Part shown: positions 33,001 to 44,900 of the stretch, piece by piece
How positions within the stretch are numbered: the stretch's first letter is position 1
How the letters are laid out: each line of letters opens with the position of its first letter
DNA from: Oryzias latipes
Lineage: Eukaryota > Chordata > Actinopteri > Beloniformes > Adrianichthyidae
Direction: 5' to 3'
Assembly: GCF_002234675.1 (NCBI RefSeq)
Contig: NC_019866.2
Location: 24,970,531-25,034,530 of the forward strand
Length of the DNA stretch: 64,000 nt
Program-made: the position numbers and the translations under genes
Notes under the pieces: model-generated
Databases searched by the model: none
What the model was told of the DNA's origin: nothing
What the model saw: only the letters and a program-made list of their open reading frames with translations

Positions 33001-36000
33001 TAGCTCTGTAAGATTGATTTATCGTGATCTGCAGGAAGTTTCTTTAGGTCACCAACATTATGAAGAATTCTAAAGGCTAAGCGGGAAGTCTGTGAAGATG
33101 GCGACGGATGAACCATCAGTCAGTTTGTGGTCTTCAGTGAGGGGCTCCAGCTCTAAAATGAGAAGGGAGGGGCCGAGAGAGTTTAGGGAAAGGCGTGTCG
33201 GCACAGGGTCAGGGGGTTACAAACGGCCCACGCTGGCTTTGATAAGGATCTGTCATCATAGTGAAAATACATCTAATGTAGAGGACAGCCCACAAGCTTT
33301 AACGAGAACATGGAGGGGCCAAAACTGTCTGTGCGTTTGAAGGCAATTGAGTTGCTGTTTACACTGGTGTGGTGGGCGTGTCACTCGGTTAGATGGTTCA
33401 CCTGTTCACTCGGGTGGAATGAACACCAGTCGGCGCAGGTGAGCCTGGGATGTACACCATGTTGACCTCTTTTGACGCTTCAGGCATCGCTTTCTCATGA
33501 CCTTTCTCATGACCCTTTACATAACCACAAATGCTAATAGTAACGACTGAACAAAACAGCTACGCTTAAGTAAATCATTTTCTAAACACACAGACATCTG
33601 CACGCGTCATCAACGGCGACTCGCAGCAGAACCTTTAAATGGAGCAGACATGTAGCGGCTACACAACATAAAGTCCAACAAGTGCAAGAACATGACAGCA
33701 GTTGAAAAGACTCTGTTGTGTTTGTGGTTTCAAAGCGAGTTCAGACCGACGAGTTTCGAGTGAGGATGTGAAAAGAGCGGGAGATGGTTCATCTCTGGGG
33801 TGTGAGGGAAGTGAGTCCCTGAGCGAATAGAGGAAGAGGATCTAATGAGGCTGAATGAAGCCAGTTCAGGTCAGTAGGATCTGAAAGGCCCAGAGTGAAA
33901 GCAAAAGCTCTTTATCTGTTTGGTTTACAAGCATCACAGTGACACAAATGCAAATTGGAAGAGAGATCAGAGGTCAAAGACAACCAAAGAATGTAAATCG
34001 GAGACGAGCTTAGTGACCCGAATGTCTCTTTCATACCGAGACCCAGTGGCTTCTGCGAGGAGGAGGTCCTCAGCCAGATCCACGGAGCTCAGGCTCTTCA
34101 GGTTCTCACCAGAGGAAAAACGGGCTGTGAGTGGGACCCTGGCTCAGCCTGATCCAGATGATTCCAGTAAAGGTGAAGGGGAAAAGGGAGGATTTGAAAC
34201 GGAGACAAAGAAATCAACCACTGAGCTGTGGAGAGATGCCAGTCAAGATGGTCACCAACACGTCAAAGACCACCAACATGTGGCCTTGGGGGCCTTATAT
34301 CTGAAGGAACAGCTGGTAGATTGGAATGAAACGCCATCCGTTTGGTTGATCTTTTTCAGATGGGAGTCTGACCTGAAGACTGGAAGAGTCTGCCTTTAAG
34401 AGGCAGACATTGAAAGGAGGTGAAGGATCTGTTGTGAAAGGGAACCGTGGATGCAGGTCTGACTGAGACTTTAGCAGCGGGACATCACTTGGGCGGGGTG
34501 AACAGTTCTCCTTTTTAGACCGGGACCCAGCTGTAGGTCTGTCTGGACCAGCAGGCAGGTCCTGAATAATGACATCTGTCACACTGTTGGTTCTTTTGAC
34601 CGTTTGAGGCAGAAAGGCCTGATGACGCGTTTCCGTTACAGGTTGTGTGTAAACGTGTGTGTTTCTGGTTCAGATCCTCAAACATTAGGTCACTGGAATG
34701 ATGATCCGGAGCTGACAAACCTTTAAAATGCTTTTCATCATGAAAGTGTGAACAGAAAATAAACCCCCCCACTCCAATGAAAGTCATGTTTTTAGCATGT
34801 TCTTGTTTTACATACATAAAAGATTACACAGCATTTCTGAGGAATTCTTTATTCAAAACAGGATGAATCAGGAGCTGATTTAAAAATAAAAAGCCGTTTT
34901 GTGACACAGCATGTGCAAGGGGCGGGGCCAAAGTCCCATTTCTGATGAACTCCTGCCACGCGGCACAAACTATGTCCCAGAAAATGACAGGTCCTAATCA
35001 TCGTTAACATATCACCAAAAACAGATGATCAGAGTGGGACCTGAAGGACTGGATATGAAATGGGCGATAACTCGTCACAGCGAAAGAAAAGAGGAAGTTC
35101 CTCATTCCTCCTTCTGCAGTGTGATGGTTCTCATAGAAAGGCTGTATAACAGCTGCCCTTTTGCCCTTCCTGTTAACGTGAACTGCTTCCTGGAGTCTCT
35201 GCTGCTGCCTCATCACATGCCTGAGCAGAAAACACCTGTCAGATCTGGCTGTCCTCTTCCAGCCAGGCTGTCAGGCTGTCTGATGGGAAAGATGGGGACG
35301 GGGGTCATGGGGTCATGCAATAACAAAAGCATGAGGTCGTCTGCATGGACATGGTGTTCCTCAGGGTAGAAACACTCTGACGGTGAAAGGAGGCTGGTCT
35401 TGATCATCGACTGTAAGGGAACTGGACTGAACGAGTGTGACATCATCCATAGAAAATGGCTTACACAAGTCAGTACGGACGCCGCCGTGTTGGAGTCAGA
35501 TGACATCACTGAGCAGTGATTGGTCAGAGTAGGGCTGAGTCATCATTTCTATGGCAACCACGCTGGCCAATCCTAAGTGAGCTCATTGTAAGGCCACATC
35601 CCTACCACTTGAAATCGGGCTCGTCCAGCATTTTGAACGTTGGACGTGGGGGACAGCAGGCTCCACCTACTTTTACTGAGTCATCTGATTGGTCCGATTG
35701 TAACTTGAACTAAAAAATAAATCATTCAAAAGGAGGATCATCAAGAAGGTACCAGATCCAGAACGGTTCTTCTGACCAATAGACCGACTGACTCACAGCT
35801 GTTTGTTTCGCTATAGACGTCTGTGGGATTTTGACTTCTTGGAGACACTTCCTGTTTGGAACGCCGGGGGGGGGGTCAGAATGACTCCTAAAATGATGCC
35901 ATCCATTATAAAACCGGATGGTTTCTGTGCCGGCATCATCCTGTTAGGAACTACCAGCAGCTGATACTGATGACCAACTCTGGGCTTTTGAAGTATTACA

Positions 36001-38791
36001 GAAACTACTGATCAGATATTGATTAATATGGTCAATCAACCAAAACCTTTGATCATTTCTAATTTAGTAGAAGCTAATTTGGATGCATTTAAGTGTGCTG
36101 GGACAGTCATTTCTAAAGTTTCCATCAGGGAATCATGACATGGATACAGCCGTGAAAAGGAAACCCAGCTTCTCCTGTGATCCCAGAGTGGATTTTCCAG
36201 CTCATCGCTGAGTATCATGGCTATCTGCATCTGTAGAATTTGAAGCCACATTTACACGCTGTTCTTTCCACAGTTATCATGAGGTCCAGAAGTTTCACAC
36301 CCAGATCCTGAGAGTGAAGGACCGAGACGACTTCCCCATGCTCCTGGTGGGAAACAAGGCCGACCTGGAGCAGCAACGAGTGGTAAGGGAGTTTCTGTCT
36401 GCCCCTCTGGAGACACGTAGAATCCAGACACCCCCACTCCAGAGCCAAAGTCCAGTCAGAAAAGAGCCTCTTCTAGAAATGACTGATGGCCAGACCTCTG
36501 TTGTGTGGCACACAGAAACGAGCGATGAACACCAGAACATGCTGATCTTGTTTGTGTGCAGATCTCCAGTGAGGACGCCCAGGCCTTTGCCAGAGAGAAC
36601 AGGATCCACTATATGGAGGCTTCAGCCAAGAACCGCTACAACGTGGACGAAGTCTTCCTGAAGCTGGTGCACATCATCAGGTGGAGCCGCACTCTCATGA
36701 ACTGAGGTCTTTCTTATTGCTTTGGTTCAGTTTGTTCATAAAGAGCCAGTTGATTAACACAAGGCCAGAAAAATCACACCAAGTGGTGTGATTGCAGACG
36801 GTATGATCCAGTTTAGTCCAGATGATTCCAATCCTGAGATTACCAGACGATCTACGGATTACATGGAAGCATTTAGGGTGGAAGCAAAGGACGGCAGTAG
36901 AGAGGAACACTCCCCCCACCGCGATGTTGGAAAGGAGGAAGAATCCAACTTACATCTGAGTCACTGATGTCAAAGAAAACGTAGGTGAAGACCCCTTGAG
37001 GAGACTGCGTGGGGGGCGGAGTTTCAGGGAAACTGGGACTGTACGGCCCGGATTCAGACCAGACCCTCATTTGACGCCCCGCAGCATCATTTCAGAGTCA
37101 TGGAGACATTCCTGGATCTTTCTGGCTGCCTTCCAGAAGCTTCCATGGAATGTGAAGTCAAGCAAAAATCTGGAAAAAATCCAATGTCAACACTTTGCAT
37201 GGAAAATACCAAATGATCGGAATTATTTAGAGATCTGAATGAACACGAGGAGGCAGCATTTGTCTGATCCCAGTCCCAGTTTTAGACGGGATTCAGCCCG
37301 GACACGTTTGGTTCGCTTAGAGTGAGCCAGAGTTTGTTTCCCCCGATAATCTGGAACAAATGTCCACCCAAGTGGACCAGGAACCGCTCTCTGACCCATC
37401 TCTGGAGGTGGTCTGGGTTAGTTTCCTATCGGACGGAGGTTCGCTTCGCTCTGAGATTCCTCAGTCTGAATACAATCCGTCCTCGGAGCGGAACAACCGG
37501 ACCGAACGGCCACCGTAGTCGACGTGAACGGAGCAGGAATGAAGGAACAGACGAATCCAAAGCAACGATGGCCGTTCTATCAAACAGAAAAAAAGAGTCC
37601 AACTGTTTCTTAGAACGTTTGTTTCAACGCCGCTGAAAACGCTTCTAACACACTTTCTGTGTGTCGTTACGCGTCCAACAGGCTGCTGTGACGTCATCCT
37701 AAAGGTTACCTTGTAGTTCCTGAACAGAATTCTCTAAAAACAAAGACGTGACACCACAACCATGAGACACAGCAACTCAGTGAAATGTGGGCGGATGAAT
37801 TCAGGCTCACTAAAACCTCTGTTAACGTGATCCACATCACGTCTCACTCTCAGCGTTCCTAATTAGCCGCCGTCTCCTCAGTAACCGCCGTGCAGCACGC
37901 CTCCACCAGACCAAAGCAGCAGGGAAAAGTGTTGGGCCGGGCAGGCTGGTCAGCCAAATCTAAAGTTTGAATGATCTGCAGAGAGCAGGACTTTCATCGT
38001 TTCCGTCTTTAGTTGCTATGCTCCGCCCTCGTAATTCTTGACCAATGACTGAAGAGATCTTTAGTCATGTGGTTTGGTTTACAAGCTTCGGTTGGAAAGG
38101 CCGCCTGGCGGCAGTCTGAATGCAGAGCAAACTCAAGGTTTGAGCAGACTAGGCGGACTCGGTCCGGCCAGCAGGTTGTTCTGGTCTGAATGCACCCTTA
38201 GAGTCTTTGATAGGACTCAACTGTGGATTCAAACTTGGGGCGGACCCTCTACCTCAAGGCCACTGAGTGACCTCTAGATTTCTGCCACGGTCTTCAGAAA
38301 CCAGCTGGTTCCTTTGTGAGTTTTTTTCTTCTCCTGGAAAAGCCGTGAAAACCAGTTCAAGCTGAAAAAGCTGGAATTTTCCTTTTTTTTTTTTTTTTAC
38401 TTTGAGACTTTTGGAAACTGACCTAAATGCTCCCTCTGGCTGGGATCATCCCTGATTGGTCCAGCTGCTGTCATGTGATCACGGACAGAAAACCAACTCT
38501 TTAAGAACAGAGAGGCGACGGCATAGACAATAGCAACTCTGCAAAGCAGCTCTTGACAGTGACGGCATGAAGCTCCGGTGCTGCTCTGAACAGAACCTTG
38601 TGCCTGTTTTATGCCTCCAGAGCGAACGCTGCGAGAGCGGCCGCCTCCGGCCGGTCTGGGGTTTGATCCAAACGCTGACTCATCCTCCGTTCTTCATTTA
38701 CAGGAGGTTTCATGAGATGGAAAGTCCTCCTCCCCAAGCTCAGCACGCGGGCAAACAGAAGAGCGGTGGCTGTCCCTGTGTCCTCCTCTGA
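27090..38791 (+). CDS. rras: R-Ras small GTPase, complete
   Basis: R-Ras is a membrane-bound Ras-family GTPase that activates integrins and PI3K signalling. Exons are 27090-27173, 28942-29029, 30222-30324, 36274-36382, 36562-36680 and 38704-38791: 591 bases, 196 aa plus stop, phases consistent. The P-loop GGGGVGKS is at 13-20, the effector loop YDPTIEDSY at 35-43, [15 protein letters not shown] at 60-74, NKAD at 119-122 and EASAK at 147-151. The C-terminus GGCPCVLL ends in a CAAX box predicting geranylgeranylation, with Cys191 as a likely palmitoylation site. [17 protein letters not shown] and CPCVLL identify RRAS rather than RRAS2 (ending CVIF). The N-terminus before the G domain is only about 6 residues, whereas human R-Ras has some 26 extra. 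The ATG at 27090 has A at -3 and no upstream in-frame ATG was seen. Intron 3 spans 5.9 kb. Confidence 0.96.
27174..28941. other. rras intron 1
   Basis: Contains C-runs at about 27226-27250 and 27488-27516, a Tc1 scrap (27577-27620, NCQARQW-type frame), and from about 27942 a repeat opening ATTTTTTGGAGTATAAGTCG, a start shared with the element at 29325. No exon was recognised. Confidence 0.5.
29325..30080. mobile_element. Short DNA element with GTATAAGTCGC-type inverted ends
   Basis: Left GTATTTTCTGGAGTATAAGT then CGC, right (reverse) GTATTTTTCAGAGTACAAGT then CG. These form imperfect inverted ends 750 bases apart. A related start occurs at 27942. An 82-codon open frame (29512-29760) lies inside but resembles nothing I know. 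Superfamily unassigned. It lies in rras intron 2. Confidence 0.6.
30508..31330 (+). mobile_element. Decayed PIF/Harbinger-like element
   Basis: Begins AAGGCCGGTTTATACTTC, a start often seen in fish Harbinger-type elements. A frame then reads [20 protein letters not shown], and further on [20 protein letters not shown], which resembles the F..M....FD.LL..V.P.I motif of PIF/Harbinger transposases. The frame is interrupted by stops and the DDE domain is not recognisable, so this is a dead copy. It lies in rras intron 3. Confidence 0.6.
31331..34754. other. rras intron 3, middle part
   Basis: No gene or clearly classified element was recognised. It holds short G-runs (31905, 32268, 32425) and a few GTTTACAAGC-type blocks also seen near 38070. 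Confidence 0.4.
34755..35040 (-). repeat. Interspersed repeat family A, copy 4, internally shortened
   Basis: Contains the terminus CACTCCAATGAAAGTCATG, TTTCTGATGAACTCCTGCC and GTCCCAGAAAATGACAG, but lacks the coding-like middle. It lies in rras intron 3. Confidence 0.6.
35405..35885. mobile_element. Family B element, copy 2
   Basis: Opposite orientation to the 10238 copy. The left end is ATCGACTGTAAGGGAACTGG; the right side has CACTTCCTGTTTGGAACGCC then a G run. The interior matches at CTATGGCAACCA and ACAGCTGTTTGTTTC. Right terminus not intact. Confidence 0.7.
36681..38703. other. rras intron 5
   Basis: A CGGAACAACCGGACCGAAC block (about 37490) and a TTCTGGTCTGAATGCACCC block (about 38178) look like the facing ends of a decayed short element of 37260-38200, unconfirmed. 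A T15 run lies at about 38383. No exon was seen. Confidence 0.4.
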
Positions 38792-38849
38792 GCCCCGTTA
38801 CCATGGATACCCAGCCCCATCCCTCTGCAGCTCGTACAAAAAGATCTGC

Positions 38850-39110
38850 CGGCGTGCATGTGTCTGCGCTTGGTGGTCTGCCAGCGATTGTCTGCACGCG
38901 TGTGCGCGCGTACATGTGTGTCTGTTTGTGTTTGCATGTGGCAGTGTTTGTGTGTACGCATATGCATTGCTAAATGCAAGCCAGTGTTTGCCCTGCACAT
39001 GTTTGTGTGTGCTTGCATCTGTGTGTGTTTGTGTGAGTGTTTGCATCTGTGTGCGTGTGTGGGCATATGTGTCTGTGTGCGTGTGTGTGCGTGTCTGTGT
39101 GTGTCAGACA
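38850..39110. repeat. TG-rich alternating purine-pyrimidine tract in rras 3' UTR
   Basis: Imperfect TGTGTG/TGCGTG/GTGTTTG repeats begin 60 bases after the rras stop. Long alternating purine-pyrimidine runs (GCGTGTGTGTGCGTG) can adopt Z-DNA. Confidence 0.7.
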
Positions 39111-40324
39111 AATGCAACCCATTTCCCAGAAGTTTCTTTGAATCGTTGTCTTTCTTTGGTTTAGTGCGAGGGTCCGGGGGGGGGTTGTGTTAGCTGAAGT
39201 TGTGCGACTGCTGCAGCAGCATCACACTCTTGGAAGCTGTCCGTCTGTCGGACAGCGGAGCTTTTTCCGTCTTTGCCGTGTGCAGTTCACTGCTGGCGTG
39301 TCAGAAGAGCGGATGATTCATGATCTGGAGAATGTGACACACCCAGCATGAGTCAGGCTGCTGCCGCGCCGCATGGCGTCCTGAAGGGGGCGCCAGAGCC
39401 TCATCGAGAGGGGAAGAGATGAGGCCCATCATGGTCTTCCTCCCTTAGAGGCTGCTGCTCACACAACTTCCATGAAAAACACCTTTGGATCGTGAGATCA
39501 GCGGCTGAGGATGCAAAGTTTTTACGGTTTCCATCTCTGCTGGTCGTGCACGCATGACGGGTGGGGCTGTGGTTGGGAGGGAGGGGCTAAACCAAGCCTC
39601 ACCTGACCGCCTCAGGTGGTCCAGCTCACCCGCACAACTGAGGGATCAGAAACCTGAAGTTGAGGTGCAGCAAACGCCCTCCCTTCCTCTAAATGTATGA
39701 TTCTATGTAACTTCAATATTACAGGACTGTAGACGAAGGCTTCGTCTGCTGACGGCAGCGTTTGGACGACCACACGACAGAACTTCTTCTGGAAACGTCT
39801 AACTGAAAACGTGTCCAGTTTTGTATTCTCTCGTTATTAAAGATCCCAAAGTAAATCACAATCTATTATCTGCATATTGAATTTTATTATAACAGTTTAA
39901 TCCATTTTGTACATCAATAAAAGTTTCTATAATCTTTCCTCCGACTTCATTTTTCATAGAAGCTCTTCACGCGTTTCTGACGTTCTTGTTTTTCCAGATG
40001 ATTTTGTGAGGACGACCTTCAGAATTCTAGACCAGTCTGGTTGGAAAAACTGCTTTTTACTTTCGGTTCTGTTCATAACTGCCTGTGAGCTCCAAGAGAA
40101 AACCACTAGAAAGTAGTAAAATGATCCGTTCATGCAGCGAGAAACCTGAGAGGATTTTAGAATCTGGAGTTTCACACAAGCATTCAAAAAGGGAGAAGAT
40201 GAAAAAGGTCACTGGTACATAGAATTACTTCAAACTGAAGTAACTCTGAAACAAAAATGACTTTTATTTGAGTTTCAGTCTTTAATCAAGTTTGTCTAAA
40301 GTTTAGAGCAAAAGGATTTAACTC

Positions 40325-40695
40325 ATTTTTTTCCTGTTTCTCTTTATTCTAGTATCATATCTAGAATGTTTCACCTGTTTTAACCGTTCAACTATTCAAA
40401 TGTTCAGCTTTTTCCAGCTTTGCTCCTTCAAATCCTTGAACTTTTCCAGATATTCCAGGATTTCTGCCTCCATTGAAATAAATGGGGGAAGCTCGCTGGT
40501 TCGATGCCCGGCTCTGGCATTTATTGTTATTGTGCTGTTTTAACCTTTTTTACTTTATGGTCAACTTTGATCATTTCTTTATTTCTTTTTTGCTAATTAT
40601 TACCCTTAAAGTTTCCTTTTCATTCAGCAGTACAGCACTCAACCCATATTTGCTTCTGCAAATGCAGCTCCTTCTAGTTCTAATAATATTCTCCT
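40325..40695. repeat. Repeat family F, copy 2
   Basis: Parallel to 22530-22960 along its length, including CAACTATTCAAATGTTCAGC and a B-box-like GGTTCGATGCC at about 40498. Confidence 0.65.
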
Positions 40696-41959
40696 CCTTT
40701 CTAGAACATTCTCCACTGTGCTGATTTAGAGTAAAGAGAACAAACGTGTAGAACAAAGAAGTTAAAACAACGTCTCCAAATGATCTTAAGTGTCTAATAA
40801 AGGTTGGACATCTTTGCATTGGTCCAATGGTTTGCAGTGTTGCATCATTCAGCATCAAACCGAAGCCTCCTACAGGACATTGGAGCCGCTGCAGCATCAG
40901 CCGTCCTCTTTCACATTTTCAGACTGTCTGGATTCTGCATCTTCATCTTCAGCGTTCACCCAATTCTGATTAGTTTCAAAGCGTCCGGACAGAAAGTCAC
41001 AGGTGCGTCACTCTGCATGGAGGGAAGAGCAGAAAGAAGAACCCTGCTGCTCCAGCAGAACCAGACTCCAGTTCTTTCCCTGTTCTGCTCCAGGAGCGTC
41101 CTGATTTCTGTGTCACCAGCGTAATGCGTGGAGCTGCAGATGACTTCCTCAGTAAGACGGAAGGCTGGGGTTTTTCTGCTGACTTCACGTGTTGCAGTGG
41201 GAGGACCTGCTGCTGTCAACCACACCCTCCCTCCGTCTGCACATTCAGCCTCAGGAAACAAGCAGAGTTTTTTCAGAATTTCCTCTGATTCCTGGAAAAA
41301 CTGAACAGGAACATGCATGAGGTGTGGCGCACCTGGCTGATTAAAGCTCAGGCTTTAGTCCCACCCCCACACTGAGTGTGTGGTCATGTGGAGGTGTCAT
41401 CAGGTCAGCCTGGGTCTGACCTTTCCTTCAGTTTCATAAGGACAAGTCAGAAAACACGTTGGCTCACTCTTCTTTAGACCAAACTGGTCTTGGATCAGCG
41501 TCCTGAGCTGGTAGAGAGCCGTCAGTGAAAGCAGCACTCTGGGATGTCAGTCAGCAGATGAAAAGTCCTCCTGGACGTCTCCAGCTCTGGTGGACAGCTG
41601 GAACTGGCATGTTTCACCTTTGTAACCGTCCCTGAAGGCAAACAAACAGCCGTGTGCCTCTCATACAGGTTTGTTTCCTGCTTCAGCTGACATGCTGTCA
41701 AACCGGTTTGTGGCGTGACGACCGCCTCACTGCTCTCTGCTTCCTGACGCCTCCAACAGAATTCTGGATTCAGTTTCAGGCAGCATCTCCCATGTTTCTG
41801 GAGGTCCAGAGGAGTGAGTTGGGCTCCCCCAGGCTGTGACGGTCCGCTCATCATGCTGCTGGCCGGGTGAGTGAGTGCTCTGCCTTCGTGGCTGACGAGC
41901 TGCAGAGCTGCTGACTCTCACGGAGCTGCTTCCTTGTTTCTCGCAGCCGTGTTGCTTCA

Positions 41960-44900
41960 ATGACGGCTCCAACGGTGGGGTGGGGTACCGGGCTGCTGCT
42001 GCTGCAGATGATCCGCTGCTCCGCCAGCGTCAGGCCCAGATCAGGTAAACCCCTCCTGCCGGCACAGCTGCCCCCCTGAGCCGACCGCAGCATTGGTGGT
42101 GGGATGAACTCTCAGGTTGGATACAGATGGGATCATCGGCCCTTAATGTTCTGTTGAGCTCAGCTTCTCCAGAGGTGAACTTGAAGCTGAAACAAACTGA
42201 CGGAGGAAAAAAAGATCTTCAGCACATTAATGATGAAACAAAGGTCAACCGTCTTCAGCCTGTTGTCTTCTGGCAGAGCGACTCTGGGACATTTTTCACT
42301 AAATTGAACTCTAGTTGCGCTAAAATCCACCTGATTCTGTTTTACCTGTTTGACCATTCAACCATTTTCTGAACTCGTTTTATCCTTTATGGCACATGTG
42401 TCAAACTAAAGGCCTGGGGGCCAAATGTGGCCCTCCATGTCATTTTATGTGGCCCGTCAGAGCATACAAGTTTTTAATTTTTTGAATAAAAAATAAAAAT
42501 TGGTGGATATTTATTCATATTTAGGGGGAATCAGACTTGAAATATGGGATTGGGTAACTATACATTAGGACTTAAACACTGTCAATATAATCTAACCTGA
42601 CAGAATCAACTGTAAAAGGATTTATGCTAAAGTAACAAGCAAACATATGTTTTCTATGCAACTGGAATCGTCACTTTAAAAAGTTATAATAAATAAAAAA
42701 ATAGTTATTTAACACTAAGGAGTACATTTATTTTCATTACATTTAGTTACATGTATAAGTTATATCTGGCCCTTTGAGGACAGACACTATGCTGATGTGG
42801 CCCCCAGTGAAAATGAGTTTGACCCCCCTGCTTAATGGGGTCACTGGCTGCCAGGGCCTAACCTGGCCTCTGCTGGGCGAAGGTTCACCTGTTTGATGTT
42901 CTGTGTACATTATTTCTGTTATGCTATGTTTAGGAAACTCTTTTTTATTCGGTTCTATTCTATTGTCCATACATTAACCCAACAAGCATCTCTGACCTCC
43001 AAACCAAACAGAGCATCCCATCCAGTGATGAAACACAAATCACATTTGCAACTGGAGAGCATCAAATACACTATATTACCAAAAGTATTGGCTCCCCCAT
43101 CCAGATGATCAGAATCAGGTGTCCTGATCACCTGTGTTCAAATCAAACACCGTTTTCACAAACATTTGTGACAGAATGGCCGTTCTCAGGTGATCCGTGA
43201 ATTCCAGCGTGGAACTGTCAGAGGACGCCACTGTGCATCAAATCCAGTTTCCTCTCTCCTAAATCTTCCACAGTCAGCTCTGTCAGAGCAAAGGAAGAGT
43301 TTGGGAGCAACAGCAGCTCAGCCTCCAAGTGGTCGACCACTAACCTGATGGGGAGGGGTCAGAGGATGCTGAAGGTCAAAGAGGTCACCCACTTTCTGCA
43401 CTCAGTTGCTGCAGAGCTCCAGACGTCATGTGACCTTCAGATTACAAGTCCAGCTTCATGGAACTGGTTTCCATGGCGAGCAGCTGCATCCATCCACACA
43501 TTACCAGGTGAACGCAAAGCGTGGATGCAGCGGTGGAAAGCACGCCGCCACTGGACGCCAGAGCAGCGAGACGCCTTCTCTGGAGACATGGATCACACTT
43601 TTCCATCTGGAAATCTGATGGACCAGTCTGGGTTTGGAGGTTGCCAGGACAACGGTACATTTGGGACGCCATTGTGCCGAGTGTAAGGTTTGGTGGAGGA
43701 GGTATTATGGTGTGGGCTTGTTTTTTTGCGCTTGACCCTTTAGTTCCAGTGAAAGGAACTCTGAATGCTTCAGGACTCCAAAACATTCTGGACAATTCCA
43801 TGATCCCAACCTGGAAGGAACAGTTTGGAGCGGCCCTTCCTCTTCCACCATGACTGAGCAGCAGTGACCAAAGGTCAAAGGTCCATGAAGACATGGAGGA
43901 CAGAGTCTGATGATGAACTGGACAGAGTCCTGACCTGAACCCCATAGAAGACCTTTGGGAGGAATTAGAGCAGAGACTGATCCAGGCCTTCTCCACCAAC
44001 ATCAGTGTGTGACCTCACCAATGACCTTCTGGAGGAACGGTCCAGAATTCCTAGAAACACTCCTGAACCTTGAGGACAGCCTTTCTAGAAGAGTTGGAGC
44101 TGGAATCCCTGCTAAAGGTGGAGCCACATCAGACTGAACTCTGTGGGTTAGGAATGGGACGACACTTCAGGTCATCTGTGAGTCAAGGCAGACGAGAAAA
44201 TACTTTTGGTAATACGGTGTAAATTCTCTTTGATGACATGTCAGAGGAAAGTGTAAAAGATCAGAACAGTGATTCTGCTCTTGACCATTGACTGTATAGG
44301 AGAACTGGATCGAGTGAGTGAGTGTGACACCCCCCCCCCCCCCCCCCAGAAAATAGTTTATTTCTCAATCTGACCAAATGGAGTCAATTCAGTCGCTGTT
44401 TTTCTGCAATATGGAGGCCGTCATTTGAAGGCAGACGATGTCAGAAAACAGTGTTGGGTCTGAAGTCAGTCGTTTCTATGGCAACCACTCTTGCCAATCT
44501 GGAGTGAGGCCACACCCCTTCCACTGAAGGGAGACTAGGGACAATGTGTCAATCAGATATTTTAGACATTGGCTGTGAGACCACATGCATTTATTGAGGC
44601 ATCTGATTGGTCGGTTTACAACTTGAGTAACTTTATCTACAGAAAAAATATCATAAAAAAAAGAGGATTATCAAGAATCTGTTAAAAACTGTCAGATCCA
44701 GAATGTTTTTCTAACCAATAGAATGACTGACGAACAGCTGTTTGTTTCTGGGATTTTGGCTTCCTGTTTGGAACACCAGGGGGGAGGGGCCACTCAGTCC
44801 AGTTCACTACATACAGTGTTTCTGACACCGAAAACACAACCCAGAATCAGCTGTGTGTGTGTGTGTGTGGGGTCGGTGTGGACCTGTTGATCTCAGGACT

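Larger units (their letters stand above)
38792..41959. other. rras 3' UTR and rras-prrg2 spacer
   Basis: AATAAA at 39916-39921 and ATTAAA at about 39836 are candidate rras poly(A) signals, implying a 3' UTR of about 1.1 kb. A family F repeat lies at 40325-40695. The region before 41960 is the presumed prrg2 promoter/5' UTR; no further gene is seen. Confidence 0.5.

Noticed and set aside
37260-38200. Further inverted-end element in rras intron 5
   Set aside because: Facing GGAACAACCGGACCGAAC-like and TTGTTCTGGTCTGAATGC blocks are suggestive, but ends and duplication could not be placed.
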